From RPQJ01 sp963762315 (GTDB taxonomy: Bacteria > Pseudomonadota > Gammaproteobacteria > Steroidobacterales > Steroidobacteraceae): 64,000 bases of DNA. The stretch covers positions 124,001-188,000 of the forward strand of contig CAVXKO010000007.1 of NCBI GenBank assembly GCA_963762315.1. Direction: 5' to 3'. The notes below the pieces were generated by a model, which saw nothing but the letters and a program-made list of their open reading frames with translations, was not told where the DNA came from and did not search any database. The position numbers were made by a program, and so were the translations under genes. This document shows positions 27,146 to 35,456 of this stretch, one piece after another. Each line of letters starts with the position of its first letter. Position 1 is the stretch's first letter.

Positions 27146-28315
27146 ATGTATTCCACGATGATCCCGTTGACGTCCCTCGAGCGCGTCCACAGCGGCCGCC
27201 CGCTCGCCGAAGCCCTCGCCCAGGAGGCGGAGATCCTCGGCGCGAAGCGCGTGTTCCTCGTCTGCAGCCACACGCTGAACACGAAGACCGACGAGATCGA
27301 GAAGGTCCGTCGCGCCCTCGGCAGGAAGCTGGTCGGCGTGTTCGACTCCGTGCGGCCGCACGTGCCGCGCGAAGACGTCAGCGCCGCCGTGAAGATGGCG
27401 GAGCCCCTCGCGCCGGACATGCTCGCCTCCATCGGCGGCGGCTCGGCCACCGACCTCACGAAGATCCTCGCGGTGTGCCTGAAGCACGGGCTGCGCACGC
27501 CGGAATCGATGGAGCCGTACCACATCGTCGTCCACCCGGATCACTCGGTCACGGCGCCGGCATTCGAAGGGCCGGACCTGCCGGTCGTGATCGCGCCGAC
27601 GACGCTGTCCGGCGGCGAGTTCAACGCGCTTTCCGGCGCGACGGACAAGGTGACGAACGTCAAGCAGGGTTACGTGCACCCGAAGATGGCGGCGAAGGCG
27701 ATCATCCTCGACCCGACGATCTGCGTGCACACGCCCGAGTGGATCTGGCTCTCGACCGGCGTACGCTCGTTCGACCACGCGTTCGAGACGCTGGGCTCGC
27801 TCAACTCGAACGACTACTACGACGGCATGGCGATGAACGCCGTGCGCCTGCTCTCGCAGGGCCTGCCGCGCGTGAAGGCGAACGGCAACGACATCGAAGC
27901 GCGCCAGATGTGCCAGATGGGCGCATGGTGCTCGATGGTGTCGATCGTGTGCGGCCTGCCGATGGGCATCAGCCACGCGGTCGGCCACGCGCTCGGCGGC
28001 TCGTTCAACGTGCCGCACGGCTACACGTCGTGCGTGATGGCGCCGTTCGCGCTCGAGTACAACAGCGTGGTCAACGGCGACCGGCAGAAGCTGATCAGCA
28101 TCGCGTTCGGCCAGCCGAACCGTCCGGCGCACGAACTGGCGGACGCGGCGATCCGTGGTCTCGGCATGCCGCGCAGCCTCACCGCGGTGGGCCTGAAGGA
28201 GGCCGACCTCGCGCCGCTCGCCGGCTACACGTTCCAGGACATCTGGTGCGGCACCAACCCGCGCCCGATCGCAAACGCCGAAGCGCTGGTGCCGCTGCTG
28301 CGCAAGGCGCTGTGA
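27146..28315 (+). CDS. Iron-containing alcohol dehydrogenase family protein
   Basis: The 389-residue product belongs to the group III (Fe-ADH/maleylacetate reductase) superfamily. It has the nucleotide-binding SIGGGSATDLTK near 93-104, a GISHAVGHALGG segment and FNVPHGYTSCVM, which hold two expected metal-ligand histidines. The other usual motif, DxxxH in GMDALTHA-type sequences, reads RSFDH here (GVRSFDHAFE), so the first Asp ligand is an Arg. Either metal binding differs or this is a maleylacetate-reductase-like branch. The ATG at 27146 is chosen because GGAG lies 8 bases upstream; the frame is open further but lacks a ribosome site. Its stop overlaps the meaB start (GTGA). Confidence 0.88.
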   Translation: MYSTMIPLTSLERVHSGRPLAEALAQEAEILGAKRVFLVCSHTLNTKTDEIEKVRRALGRKLVGVFDSVRPHVPREDVSAAVKMAEPLAPDMLASIGGGSATDLTKILAVCLKHGLRTPESMEPYHIVVHPDHSVTAPAFEGPDLPVVIAPTTLSGGEFNALSGATDKVTNVKQGYVHPKMAAKAIILDPTICVHTPEWIWLSTGVRSFDHAFETLGSLNSNDYYDGMAMNAVRLLSQGLPRVKANGNDIEARQMCQMGAWCSMVSIVCGLPMGISHAVGHALGGSFNVPHGYTSCVMAPFALEYNSVVNGDRQKLISIAFGQPNRPAHELADAAIRGLGMPRSLTAVGLKEADLAPLAGYTFQDIWCGTNPRPIANAEALVPLLRKAL

Positions 28316-29265
28316 GCGAAGCGCCGCACGAGACTCTCGTCCGGCGCCTCCTCGACGGCGATCGCGCGTCGCTCGCGAGGGTGCTGACGCTGATCGATCG
28401 CCGGCCGACGGACGCCACGCGCATCGACGCCCTGCTCGCGCGCCGCACGGGCCGGGCCGGCACCATCGGCATCACCGGCGCTCCCGGCGCCGGCAAGTCC
28501 ACGCTCGTCGGCTCGATGCTCAAGTCCGCCGTGCAGCGCAACGAACGGGTGGCCGTGCTTGCGCTCGATCCCAAGTCTCCATTCACGCAAGGCGCGGTGC
28601 TTGGCGACCGGTTGCGCATGGAGCACACCACGGCCGACGAGCGCGTGTTCGTGCGCTCGATGACGGCGGAGACTCGCGCGGGCGGTCTCGCGCTCGCCAC
28701 GCCTTTCGCTATCCGCGCGCTCGATGCCGCGGGCTGGCCCTGGGTGATCATCGAGACGGTAGGCGTCGGCCAGACGGAGTTCGACATCGTCGAGGCCGCC
28801 ACGACGACGGTGGTCGTGATGACGCCGGGCACGGGCGACGAAGTGCAATCGGTAAAGGCGGGGCTGATGGAAATGGCCGACGTCTTCGTGCTGAACAAGG
28901 CGGACCGCGACGGCGCCTCCGCGGCACGGCTCGACATCGAGCGCGCGGTCCATCACCTGCCGGCCGACGCCTGGAGGCCGCCGGTCGTCGAAACCGTGGC
29001 AAGCGAGGACCGCGGAACGGACGCGCTCTGGGGCGCCATTGCTCGCCATCGGCAGCACCTCGTCGAGTCGGGGGAGATGGTGCAGCGGCAACAGCGGCTG
29101 CTGAGGCTTGCGCTGCACGGCCTGATCGACGCGGAACTCATGCAGCGCACCAACGCACTGCTCGCGAGCGATGATTTCGCTCGCGCGCTTCCACTCCTCC
29201 AGTCCGGCGACCTCGATCTCGCCTCTGCCTCGCACGACCTGCTCGCGCGGTTGCTCCGCGCCTAG
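28312..29265 (+). CDS. meaB: MeaB/ArgK-type GTPase chaperone of a B12-dependent acyl-CoA mutase
   Basis: This G3E-type P-loop GTPase loads and protects adenosylcobalamin in acyl-CoA mutases. The 317-residue product has Walker A GAPGAGKST at about 57-65, LALDPKSPFTQGAVLGDRLRM, the switch segment IETVGVGQTEFD and the guanine-specificity motif NKAD. Length is typical (about 320). The start is GTG 28312, overlapping the Fe-ADH TGA, so translation is coupled. The mutase subunits lie on the opposite strand just downstream, supporting its role as their dedicated chaperone. Confidence 0.93.
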   Translation: MSEAPHETLVRRLLDGDRASLARVLTLIDRRPTDATRIDALLARRTGRAGTIGITGAPGAGKSTLVGSMLKSAVQRNERVAVLALDPKSPFTQGAVLGDRLRMEHTTADERVFVRSMTAETRAGGLALATPFAIRALDAAGWPWVIIETVGVGQTEFDIVEAATTTVVVMTPGTGDEVQSVKAGLMEMADVFVLNKADRDGASAARLDIERAVHHLPADAWRPPVVETVASEDRGTDALWGAIARHRQHLVESGEMVQRQQRLLRLALHGLIDAELMQRTNALLASDDFARALPLLQSGDLDLASASHDLLARLLRA

Positions 29266-29333
29266 CGCGCAACAATCTTCTACGACTCGAACGAGCGCGG
29301 AGCAACGATGCGCGCCGATGCGTCGTGCGTCTT

Positions 29334-29433
29334 CGGGTCGGGGTCTCTTCGCAGGGCCGTCACGCGACAGGAAGTCGCGTGCGGAGCCTACAGGGACGTA
29401 CTTGCGGCGTCCCTGCGAAGAGACCCCGGCCCG
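29334..29433. repeat. 100-bp inverted-repeat element with 23-bp arms
   Basis: The left arm 29334-29356 (containing GGGGTCTCTTCGCAGGG) and the right arm 29411-29433 are complementary with one mismatch. A smaller perfect hairpin, ACGCGAC/GTCGCGT, lies inside. The element sits in the gap between the convergent meaB and mutase small-subunit genes. It may act as a two-way terminator and looks like a mobile REP/MITE-type unit. No ORF is present. Confidence 0.75.
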
Positions 29434-29468
29434 TAGGCGCCTACGACGATGAGGGCGCGCCCTGTCGT

Positions 29469-29864
29469 CTACGCGCTGGCTTGTTCGTGGCCCGTCAATC
29501 GGCGCGCGGAAGCCACGATGTCGTCCAGACTCGAGCCCGGCGGGTACACCTCGACGCCGAGCGCCTTCAAGCGCTTCGCGGCCCACGGCGCGATCACGCC
29601 GCCGGCGAACACCGGAAGGTCGGGCCGCGACGAGCGGATTTCCGCAATGATGCGTTCCGCCACCTCGACGTGCCCGCCGATATTGAGCCCGACCAGGTCC
29701 ACGTCCTCGTCGACCGCGGCGCGGACGATCTCCGGTCCCGTGATCATGCCGCCCAGGATCACCTGGAACCCGCCGTCGCGCAGCGCGCGGGCGACGACCG
29801 AAATGCCGCGCCAGTGGCCGTCGAGGGCCGTCTTGGCGAGAAGAATGCGGGGTGCTGCGTCCAT
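29469..29864 (-). CDS. Cobalamin-binding small subunit of an acyl-CoA mutase
   Basis: The 131-residue protein is a free-standing B12-binding domain. It begins RILLAKTALDGHWRG, where DGHWRG is the DxHxxG motif with the cobalt-ligand His17, then has GLNIGGHV and FAGGVIAPWAAKRLKALGV, which form the nucleotide-tail pocket. In two-subunit mutases (isobutyryl-CoA or 2-hydroxyisobutyryl-CoA mutase types) this subunit pairs with the catalytic barrel. The ATG at 29864 has GGAGG nine bases upstream. It follows the large subunit with a gap of about 20 bases. Confidence 0.93.
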   Translation of the reverse strand: MDAAPRILLAKTALDGHWRGISVVARALRDGGFQVILGGMITGPEIVRAAVDEDVDLVGLNIGGHVEVAERIIAEIRSSRPDLPVFAGGVIAPWAAKRLKALGVEVYPPGSSLDDIVASARRLTGHEQASA

Positions 29865-29884
29865 GGTCTGTAACCTCCGCGGCG

Positions 29885-31558
29885 TCAGACGAGCTCGGGC
29901 GTCTTCCAGTCGCCCCAGGCCTGCCGGAAGACCTCGCCCACTTCGCCGAGCGTCACCTCGGCGTCGAGCGCCTGCATCATCGCCGGCATGATGTTGTCCG
30001 TGTTGCGGCAGGTGCGCTCGAGATTGCGCAGCGCCTCGGCAGCGCCCGCCTCGTGACGCTCGCGGCGCACGGCATTCAATCGTTCGAGCGCCACCTCGTA
30101 CGCATCGCTCACCGGCGGGAAGCCGTCGACTTCGAACGGCGTGATGTCGTCCTTGAAGTCGGTGACACCGACGATCTTGAGCTGGCCGTTCATCTCGGCG
30201 AGCGCCTGCGCGTGCTGGTTCTCGCGCGCCCGGGCGTGCAGCCAGCCCGAGTCGATCGTCGCGAGGAAGCCGCCCTGCGCCAGGATCTGGTCGACGAATT
30301 CCCAGCCGCGGCGCTCGAGTTCGGCCGTCAGCGCCTCGACGTAGTACGAGCCGCCGAGCGGATCGGTCACCGCGGGGATGTTGGTTTCGTGTTCGAGGAT
30401 CTGCTGGATGCGCACCGACATCTGGTGGGCGTGCTCGCTCGGGATCGAGATCGCCTCGTCGTAACCCGAGACGCCGAGCGACTGCGTTCCGCCGAGCACC
30501 GCCGTGAGCGCCATCAGAGTGCCGCGTACGATGTTGTTGAACGGCTGCTGGTAGGTCATGTACGCGCCGGACGTCACGATGTGGATGCGCATCTTGAGCG
30601 CTCGCTCGTCGGTGACGCCGTAGCGCTCGCGCAGCAGCGTGTGCCACATCTTGCGCGCGGCGCGCAGCTTGGCGGCGTCCTCGAAGATCTCCATCGTCGT
30701 GCGGAAGTTGACGCCGCCGACACGATGCGCCGCCGCCGTCATGTCCATGTGGCCGCGACGCTTCACCTCGTCGAGGTACTCGATCGCATTAGCCATCACG
30801 GCACCGAGTTCCTGCCACGCATTGAGGCCCGTGTCGCCGCCGTTGTAGCCGGCGATCGATACCGGCACCCACTTCGGCAGGTTCGCGCCGCAGAACTCGA
30901 TGATGTCGGCGTTGAGCCGCAGGCCGGCCGCCGTCGGCACCTGCTGCTTGGTGACACAGCCCAGGTACGTGAGGAAGAAGTCGCTCTGGCCGGTGCCGCC
31001 GAGTTCGCGCAGGTCGATGCCGCGACGCCGCGCCACTGTCCAGTAGGCTGCGAGCGCAAACGGCGCATGCTGCACCACCGCGCCGCCGGCGTGGCCGTAG
31101 GTACGCTCGATCGGCAGGCCGTCCATGCAGATCGCGACTTCGCGCACGCTCTGCATCACCGCGCCCGTCATCCCCACGTCCTCGCGGCGCGCGACGACGT
31201 CCGGGTGATCGACGTTGTAGAGGTGGTCTGCCGTGTTGCGATCGTGCTCCATCAGGAAGCCGGTCTCGCCGTTTTTCAGCAGGAACTTGATGCGCTCGTT
31301 CTCGTCCTCGGGCTTGCCGAAGCCGCTCAGCTGGAAGATGCGCCAGGGCTTGGAGCGGTACCCCTGCGGAAAACAGCCGCGATGGTACGGAGGCTGGCCG
31401 GGCAAGGCCCCCGCCAATGCGCGATGATCGGCGGGCACGTCGTCGGGGCCATAGCTGGGCTTGAGCGGGATGCCCGAACGCGTGGCGAAAGCCGGCGGTG
31501 CCTTGTCGTCCCGTTGCATTGCATCATCCCCGTCGGCGGAAACCCGCCCGAGCCGCAT
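29885..31558 (-). CDS. Divergent B12-dependent acyl-CoA mutase, large (catalytic) subunit
   Basis: The product of 557 residues (544 from an alternative ATG at 31519 with a better Shine-Dalgarno, GGGGA) is the substrate-binding barrel of the methylmalonyl-CoA mutase superfamily, without the B12 domain. Clear landmarks are YRSKPWRIFQLSGFG, DVGMTGAVMQSV, GTGQSDFF, KLRAARKMWHTLL, TYQQPFNNIVRGT, LGGTQSLG and DPLGGSYYVE. Signature positions differ from studied enzymes. The usual RQ(Y/F/I)AGF is FQLSGF, so the substrate-selecting residue is Leu. The near-invariant GYH is GYN. The FDL/D-type loop reads MEHDRNT. It therefore probably acts on another acyl-CoA. Context (MeaB, ligase, dehydrogenase, P450) suggests carbon-skeleton rearrangement in a degradation pathway; the substrate is unknown. 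Confidence 0.88.
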   Translation of the reverse strand: MRLGRVSADGDDAMQRDDKAPPAFATRSGIPLKPSYGPDDVPADHRALAGALPGQPPYHRGCFPQGYRSKPWRIFQLSGFGKPEDENERIKFLLKNGETGFLMEHDRNTADHLYNVDHPDVVARREDVGMTGAVMQSVREVAICMDGLPIERTYGHAGGAVVQHAPFALAAYWTVARRRGIDLRELGGTGQSDFFLTYLGCVTKQQVPTAAGLRLNADIIEFCGANLPKWVPVSIAGYNGGDTGLNAWQELGAVMANAIEYLDEVKRRGHMDMTAAAHRVGGVNFRTTMEIFEDAAKLRAARKMWHTLLRERYGVTDERALKMRIHIVTSGAYMTYQQPFNNIVRGTLMALTAVLGGTQSLGVSGYDEAISIPSEHAHQMSVRIQQILEHETNIPAVTDPLGGSYYVEALTAELERRGWEFVDQILAQGGFLATIDSGWLHARARENQHAQALAEMNGQLKIVGVTDFKDDITPFEVDGFPPVSDAYEVALERLNAVRRERHEAGAAEALRNLERTCRNTDNIMPAMMQALDAEVTLGEVGEVFRQAWGDWKTPELV

Positions 31559-31579
31559 GACCCGGCGGATGCGGCCGAG

Positions 31580-31594
31580 TATACTGACGGTATA
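31580..31594. promoter_or_regulatory. Operator-like palindrome site 2 between mutase and SDR genes
   Basis: TATACTGACGGTATA has perfect 5-bp arms (TATAC/GTATA) and lies in the 102-base divergent gap; TATA-rich sequence continues to its right. It shares ACNNNCGGTA with sites at 27076 and 37784. It overlaps likely -10 sequences of either direction, but I could not fix the -35 boxes. Confidence 0.6.
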
Positions 31595-31660
31595 AAAAAT
31601 CTACCAGTGGTTTCTTTTTCTTCATAAACATAGGCAGCCACCCCGGGAGGGGCACCGAAC

Positions 31661-32452
31661 GTGGACACACAGCAGCTCGAGCGACTCTTTTCCGTGCAGG
31701 GCAAGACGGTGCTGATCACGGGCGGATCGTCCGGCATCGGCCTGATGATGGCCGAAGGCTTCGTCCGGGCGGGCGCCCGGGTCTACATCACCGGCCGCAA
31801 GCCCGAGCCGCTGGAGGATGCACGCAAGCGGCTGGCGGAACTGGGTGACGTGCGTGCCATACAGGGCGACGTTGCGACGCCCGAAGGCCTCGATGAGGTG
31901 GTGAAGACGATCTCGGCCCAGGAGCCGCGGCTGCACGTCCTCGTGAACAATGCGGGCATCACCTGGGGCGCACCGGTCGAGAAATTCCCGGCCGCGGCGT
32001 TCGACTCCGTCATGGCCGTCAACGTGCGGGCGCCTTTCCAGCTGGTGCAGGCCCTGCTGCCGCAACTCGAAGCCGCGGCCAGCACCGAGGATCCCGCGCG
32101 CGTGATCAACGTCGGTTCGATCTATGGCATTTCGGGCCAGGTCATGAAGGCGTGGTCCTACGGCGCCAGCAAGGCGGCCATCCACCACCTGACGGTCAGC
32201 CTCGCGGCCGAGCTCGCCCCGCGGCGCATTCTCGTCAACGCGATCGCACCGGGCTTTTTCCCTTCGAAGATGACGCACTTCGTGATGAAGGATGAAGGGC
32301 GCCGCACGGAGATGATGAACTTCATCCCGCTGGGCCGGCCCGGTGCGCAGGAGGACGTCGCGGGACTCGCGCTGTTCCTGAGCTCGCGCGCCGGCGCGTA
32401 CATGACCGGCAACATCATCCCGCTCGACGGCGGCGTGCTCGCGGCCCGCTGA
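31661..32452 (+). CDS. Short-chain dehydrogenase/reductase (SDR) family oxidoreductase
   Basis: This NAD(P)-dependent alcohol/ketone oxidoreductase of classical SDR length has 263 residues. The cofactor loop TGGSSGIG is at 20-27, NNAG at 96-99, and the catalytic Ser153, Tyr167 and Lys171 (SYGASKA). A C-terminal PGFFPSKM segment follows. The GTG start at 31661 is preceded by GGGAGGGG. It is the first gene of a two-gene unit with the enoyl-CoA hydratase and is divergent from the mutase genes. Substrate unknown; a hydroxyacyl or terpenoid-type alcohol is plausible from context. Confidence 0.92.
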   Translation: MDTQQLERLFSVQGKTVLITGGSSGIGLMMAEGFVRAGARVYITGRKPEPLEDARKRLAELGDVRAIQGDVATPEGLDEVVKTISAQEPRLHVLVNNAGITWGAPVEKFPAAAFDSVMAVNVRAPFQLVQALLPQLEAAASTEDPARVINVGSIYGISGQVMKAWSYGASKAAIHHLTVSLAAELAPRRILVNAIAPGFFPSKMTHFVMKDEGRRTEMMNFIPLGRPGAQEDVAGLALFLSSRAGAYMTGNIIPLDGGVLAAR

Positions 32453-32463
32453 GGAGGCCCTGC

Positions 32464-33255
32464 ATGACCACCCCCGCATACCAGACGCTCAGAGTCGAGA
32501 AGCGCGCCGCCGCCGACTGGGTGACGCTCGACCGGCCCGACGCGCTCAACGCGATGAACGAGTGCATGATCGACGAACTGGCCGGCTATTTCGGCCGGCT
32601 CTGCCAGGATCGCTCGACTCGCGTCGTCGTGCTGCGCGCCGCAGGAAAGACCTTCTGCGCGGGGCTCGACCTGCGCGAGATGGCAGATCTCATCACCCGC
32701 CTCGACATGCCGGCGCGCCTGGCGTTCCAGCAGCGGCTCAGCAGCATCTTCATCGCGATGCGCCGCTGCCCGCAGCCGATCGTGTGTCTCGTGCAGGGCG
32801 CGGCCTCGGGCGGTGGGTTCGCCCTCGCCGTCGCATCCGACATTCGCTATTGCACGCCCGACGCACGCATGAACGCCGCCTTCATCAAGGTGGGACTGAG
32901 CGGTTGCGACGTCGGCATGAGCTACCGCCTGCCCCGCCTGGTGGGCGCTTCCGTGGCGGCCGATCTACTGATGACCGGATCCTTCATCGACGCAGCGCGC
33001 GCGCAGACGCTGGGACTCGTCTCGGCCGTCGTTGCGCCCGAGGAGCTCGAAGCCGCCGGCGAGCGAGTGGTGCAGCAGCTGCTGCAGGCCGATCCCGTGG
33101 GACTGGCACTGACGAAACAAGGGCTCGAAGTGGGCATGGCCGCGCCGAGCCTGGAGGCGGCCGTCGCAAACGAGGACCGTCAGCAGACGCTCTTGAGCGG
33201 CGAGGAAGGGTTCAGGAGCCGGATCCGCGCCTTCGTCGAGAAGATGAGGAACTGA
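32464..33255 (+). CDS. Enoyl-CoA hydratase/isomerase family protein
   Basis: The 263-residue crotonase-fold protein starts 11 bases after the SDR stop. It has the oxyanion-hole segments KTFCAGLDLREM and GAASGGGFALAVASD, then AFIKVGLSGCDVGMSYRLPRLVG, a pattern common in EchA-type hydratases. The first acidic residue of classical hydratases (E in GGG(V/E)) is not present at the GGGFAL position, so hydration is not certain and isomerase or hydrolase activity is possible. By context it acts on a CoA intermediate of the same catabolic block. Confidence 0.9.
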   Translation: MTTPAYQTLRVEKRAAADWVTLDRPDALNAMNECMIDELAGYFGRLCQDRSTRVVVLRAAGKTFCAGLDLREMADLITRLDMPARLAFQQRLSSIFIAMRRCPQPIVCLVQGAASGGGFALAVASDIRYCTPDARMNAAFIKVGLSGCDVGMSYRLPRLVGASVAADLLMTGSFIDAARAQTLGLVSAVVAPEELEAAGERVVQQLLQADPVGLALTKQGLEVGMAAPSLEAAVANEDRQQTLLSGEEGFRSRIRAFVEKMRN

Positions 33256-33300
33256 GGCCGCCCAGGACTTCGTCCGCCCCCTTCAGGCAGGCGCAGGTCA

Positions 33301-34554
33301 TCACCACTCGGCGTGGAGTTCCTTGAGGCCACGGAACAGGAAGCCGGGCCGCCAGGCCGGGTTCTGCGTATTCACCGTCATCTGCGGCAGCCGAGTCGCG
33401 ATCGCAGTAAACGCAACGCGTCCCTCGAGGCGCGCCAGCTGCTGGCCCACGCAGTGGTGGATGCCGCCGCCGAAGGACAGCATCCGTGAGTCCCTGCGCC
33501 TGATGTCCATGGCGTCAGGCCGCTCGAACACGTCCTCGTCGCGGTTGGCCGAGCCGATGCCGCACAGCACTTTCGCGCCCGGCTGCACGTGCGTGCCGGC
33601 CACGGTCACTGGCAGCAACGCCGTGCGATAGCTGCCCTGCAGCGAGGATTCGAAGCGCAGCACCTCTTCCACCGTGCGAGGCGCGAACTCTTGCGGGTCC
33701 CGGATCAGCGTGTCCCACTGCACGCGGTCGCGGTGCAGGGACAGCAGGCCGTTGCCGATCAGGTGCGCCGTGGTCTCGAATCCCGCGCCGAACATGGCCA
33801 CCACGACGTTCACGAGTTCCGCACGACTCAGCTGGGTGCCGCCGTCCTCGCGGGCCTGCACCAGCGCGCTCGTCAGGTCGTCCTGGGGACTGGCCTTGCG
33901 GCGCTCATACAGCGCGCCGAAGAAATCGTTGAGGTAGTCCATCTGCGCGTTCGCATTCGCGAGTTCCGCGTCGGTGAGCACGCGAGTCTCGAACACGATG
34001 AACGATTCGGCCACCGCACGCGTGAGCCGGACAAGGTTCTCCGGCGTTCGCTCGGACTCCTCGAGGCCGAGCATGTCGCACATCACGAGCGTCGGCAGCT
34101 GGTAAGCGAAGTCCCACAGCACTTCCATCCGCCCTCTTGGCTCCACTTTGTCGAGCAACTGCTCCGTAATGGCCTCGATGCGCGGCTGCATCGACGCGAC
34201 CCGCTTCGGCGTCAACGCCGACGAGACGAGCTTGCGCAGGCGTGTGTGGGCGGGAGGGTCCTGCATGAGGAACACCTCCGACAGCCAGCGGTAGGACGAA
34301 TGCCGCATCGGATCGAACGACGGCCCGTAGAACAGCTGGATGTTGCGGACGAAATCGCCCTGACCGAACGCGGGGTTCGAGAGGACTTCGCGCACGTCCG
34401 CGTGGCGGGACGCGACCCAGTACCCCCCTGCCGCTCGATGCAAGCCGGGGGATTGGCGCATGACACGATAGTAGGGGTACGGGTCGCGAATGAGGTCCGG
34501 GTCCGCGGGATCGAACCGGTACGCGGCGGGATCGATCTGCAGCTTTGCGTTCAT
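33301..34554 (-). CDS. Cytochrome P450
   Basis: This soluble bacterial P450 of 417 residues has the I-helix oxygen-activation motif GAGFETT at 256-262, the K-helix EVLR at 297-300, and the heme-thiolate loop FGGGIHHCVG with Cys368. There is no N-terminal anchor. It would hydroxylate a hydrophobic substrate using a ferredoxin/reductase pair not found in this window. Its start overlaps the end of the metallo-hydrolase gene by four bases, so it is the third gene of the TonB receptor-hydrolase-P450 operon. It is convergent with the hydratase gene, with 45 bases between them. Confidence 0.95.
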   Translation of the reverse strand: MNAKLQIDPAAYRFDPADPDLIRDPYPYYRVMRQSPGLHRAAGGYWVASRHADVREVLSNPAFGQGDFVRNIQLFYGPSFDPMRHSSYRWLSEVFLMQDPPAHTRLRKLVSSALTPKRVASMQPRIEAITEQLLDKVEPRGRMEVLWDFAYQLPTLVMCDMLGLEESERTPENLVRLTRAVAESFIVFETRVLTDAELANANAQMDYLNDFFGALYERRKASPQDDLTSALVQAREDGGTQLSRAELVNVVVAMFGAGFETTAHLIGNGLLSLHRDRVQWDTLIRDPQEFAPRTVEEVLRFESSLQGSYRTALLPVTVAGTHVQPGAKVLCGIGSANRDEDVFERPDAMDIRRRDSRMLSFGGGIHHCVGQQLARLEGRVAFTAIATRLPQMTVNTQNPAWRPGFLFRGLKELHAEW

Positions 34555-35447
34555 GCCTCAAGCACCGGGATGAAGTGTTCGCCGTCGCGCCGGACGCGGC
34601 AGCAGTGCACGCCGCCGAAATGCGCCGGCACCAGCAGTGCCTCGCGATCGGCGGCCTCGTCGAGGATGCGCCGGCGCGTGATGCGTGCCTGGGACTGATC
34701 CTCGCAGTACGGGCTGTTCCAGTGCGGGTAGTGCACCTGCAGAGGGTGATGCAGCACGTCACCGACGAAGATCGCCTCCTCGCCGCGCGAGCGCAGGTTC
34801 ATCGCAAGGTGACCCGGCGTATGCCCGGGGACGGCCTGCAGCGTGATGCTCTCCGAGAGCCGGTAGCCGTCGCCGATCAACTCGGCCCGGCCCGCGTCGA
34901 GCAGCGGCTGCACGCTGTCCTCGAACACGCCGGAATTGACGAACGCGCCGCCTTCGGTCGGTCGCGCGCCGGCGCCGGCGGGATCCCAGTACTCCCGGTC
35001 GACGCCCGAGAACAGATAGCGCGCGTTCGGAAACGTCGGCACCCAGCGGCCGGCATCGAGTCGCGTGTTCCAGCCGACGTGGTCGATGTGCAGGTGCGAG
35101 CAGATCACCACGTCGACCTGCTCCGCGAGGATGCCCGTGGCCGCGAAGCGCTCCATGAACGGCGTGCTCAGGTTGCCGAAGATCGGGATGCCGGGCCGAT
35201 CCTTGTCGTTGCCGGCGCCGGTGTCGAACAGCACGCGCAGGCCATCGACCTCGAGCAGCCAGCTCTGCAGGAATGCGTAGATGCTGTCGACGTCCGGGCT
35301 GTAGTAGTCGGGCGCCAGGGGTTCGACGACGCGGCGGAAGTCCGCCTCGTCGAAGCCGACGAAGAAGGCCGAGGGCGGCAGGAAGTTCCCCTGCCACTCC
35401 TCGACCCTCCGGACACGCACATCGCCGACATGCAGCGTGTCCACCAC
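34551..35447 (-). CDS. MBL-fold metallo-hydrolase
   Basis: The 298-residue protein of the metallo-beta-lactamase superfamily has the metal motif HLHIDH (His118, His120, Asp122, His123), GHTPGH further on, and a VGDVLHHP segment that supplies the bridging Asp. It resembles the lactonase/phosphotriesterase-like branch, so ester or lactone opening is a reasonable guess. No signal peptide is seen. The GTG at 35447 lies 9 bases past the TonB receptor stop and the gene overlaps the P450 start, indicating one transcript. Confidence 0.88.
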   Translation of the reverse strand: MVDTLHVGDVRVRRVEEWQGNFLPPSAFFVGFDEADFRRVVEPLAPDYYSPDVDSIYAFLQSWLLEVDGLRVLFDTGAGNDKDRPGIPIFGNLSTPFMERFAATGILAEQVDVVICSHLHIDHVGWNTRLDAGRWVPTFPNARYLFSGVDREYWDPAGAGARPTEGGAFVNSGVFEDSVQPLLDAGRAELIGDGYRLSESITLQAVPGHTPGHLAMNLRSRGEEAIFVGDVLHHPLQVHYPHWNSPYCEDQSQARITRRRILDEAADREALLVPAHFGGVHCCRVRRDGEHFIPVLEA

Positions 35448-35456
35448 GGCGTGCGC

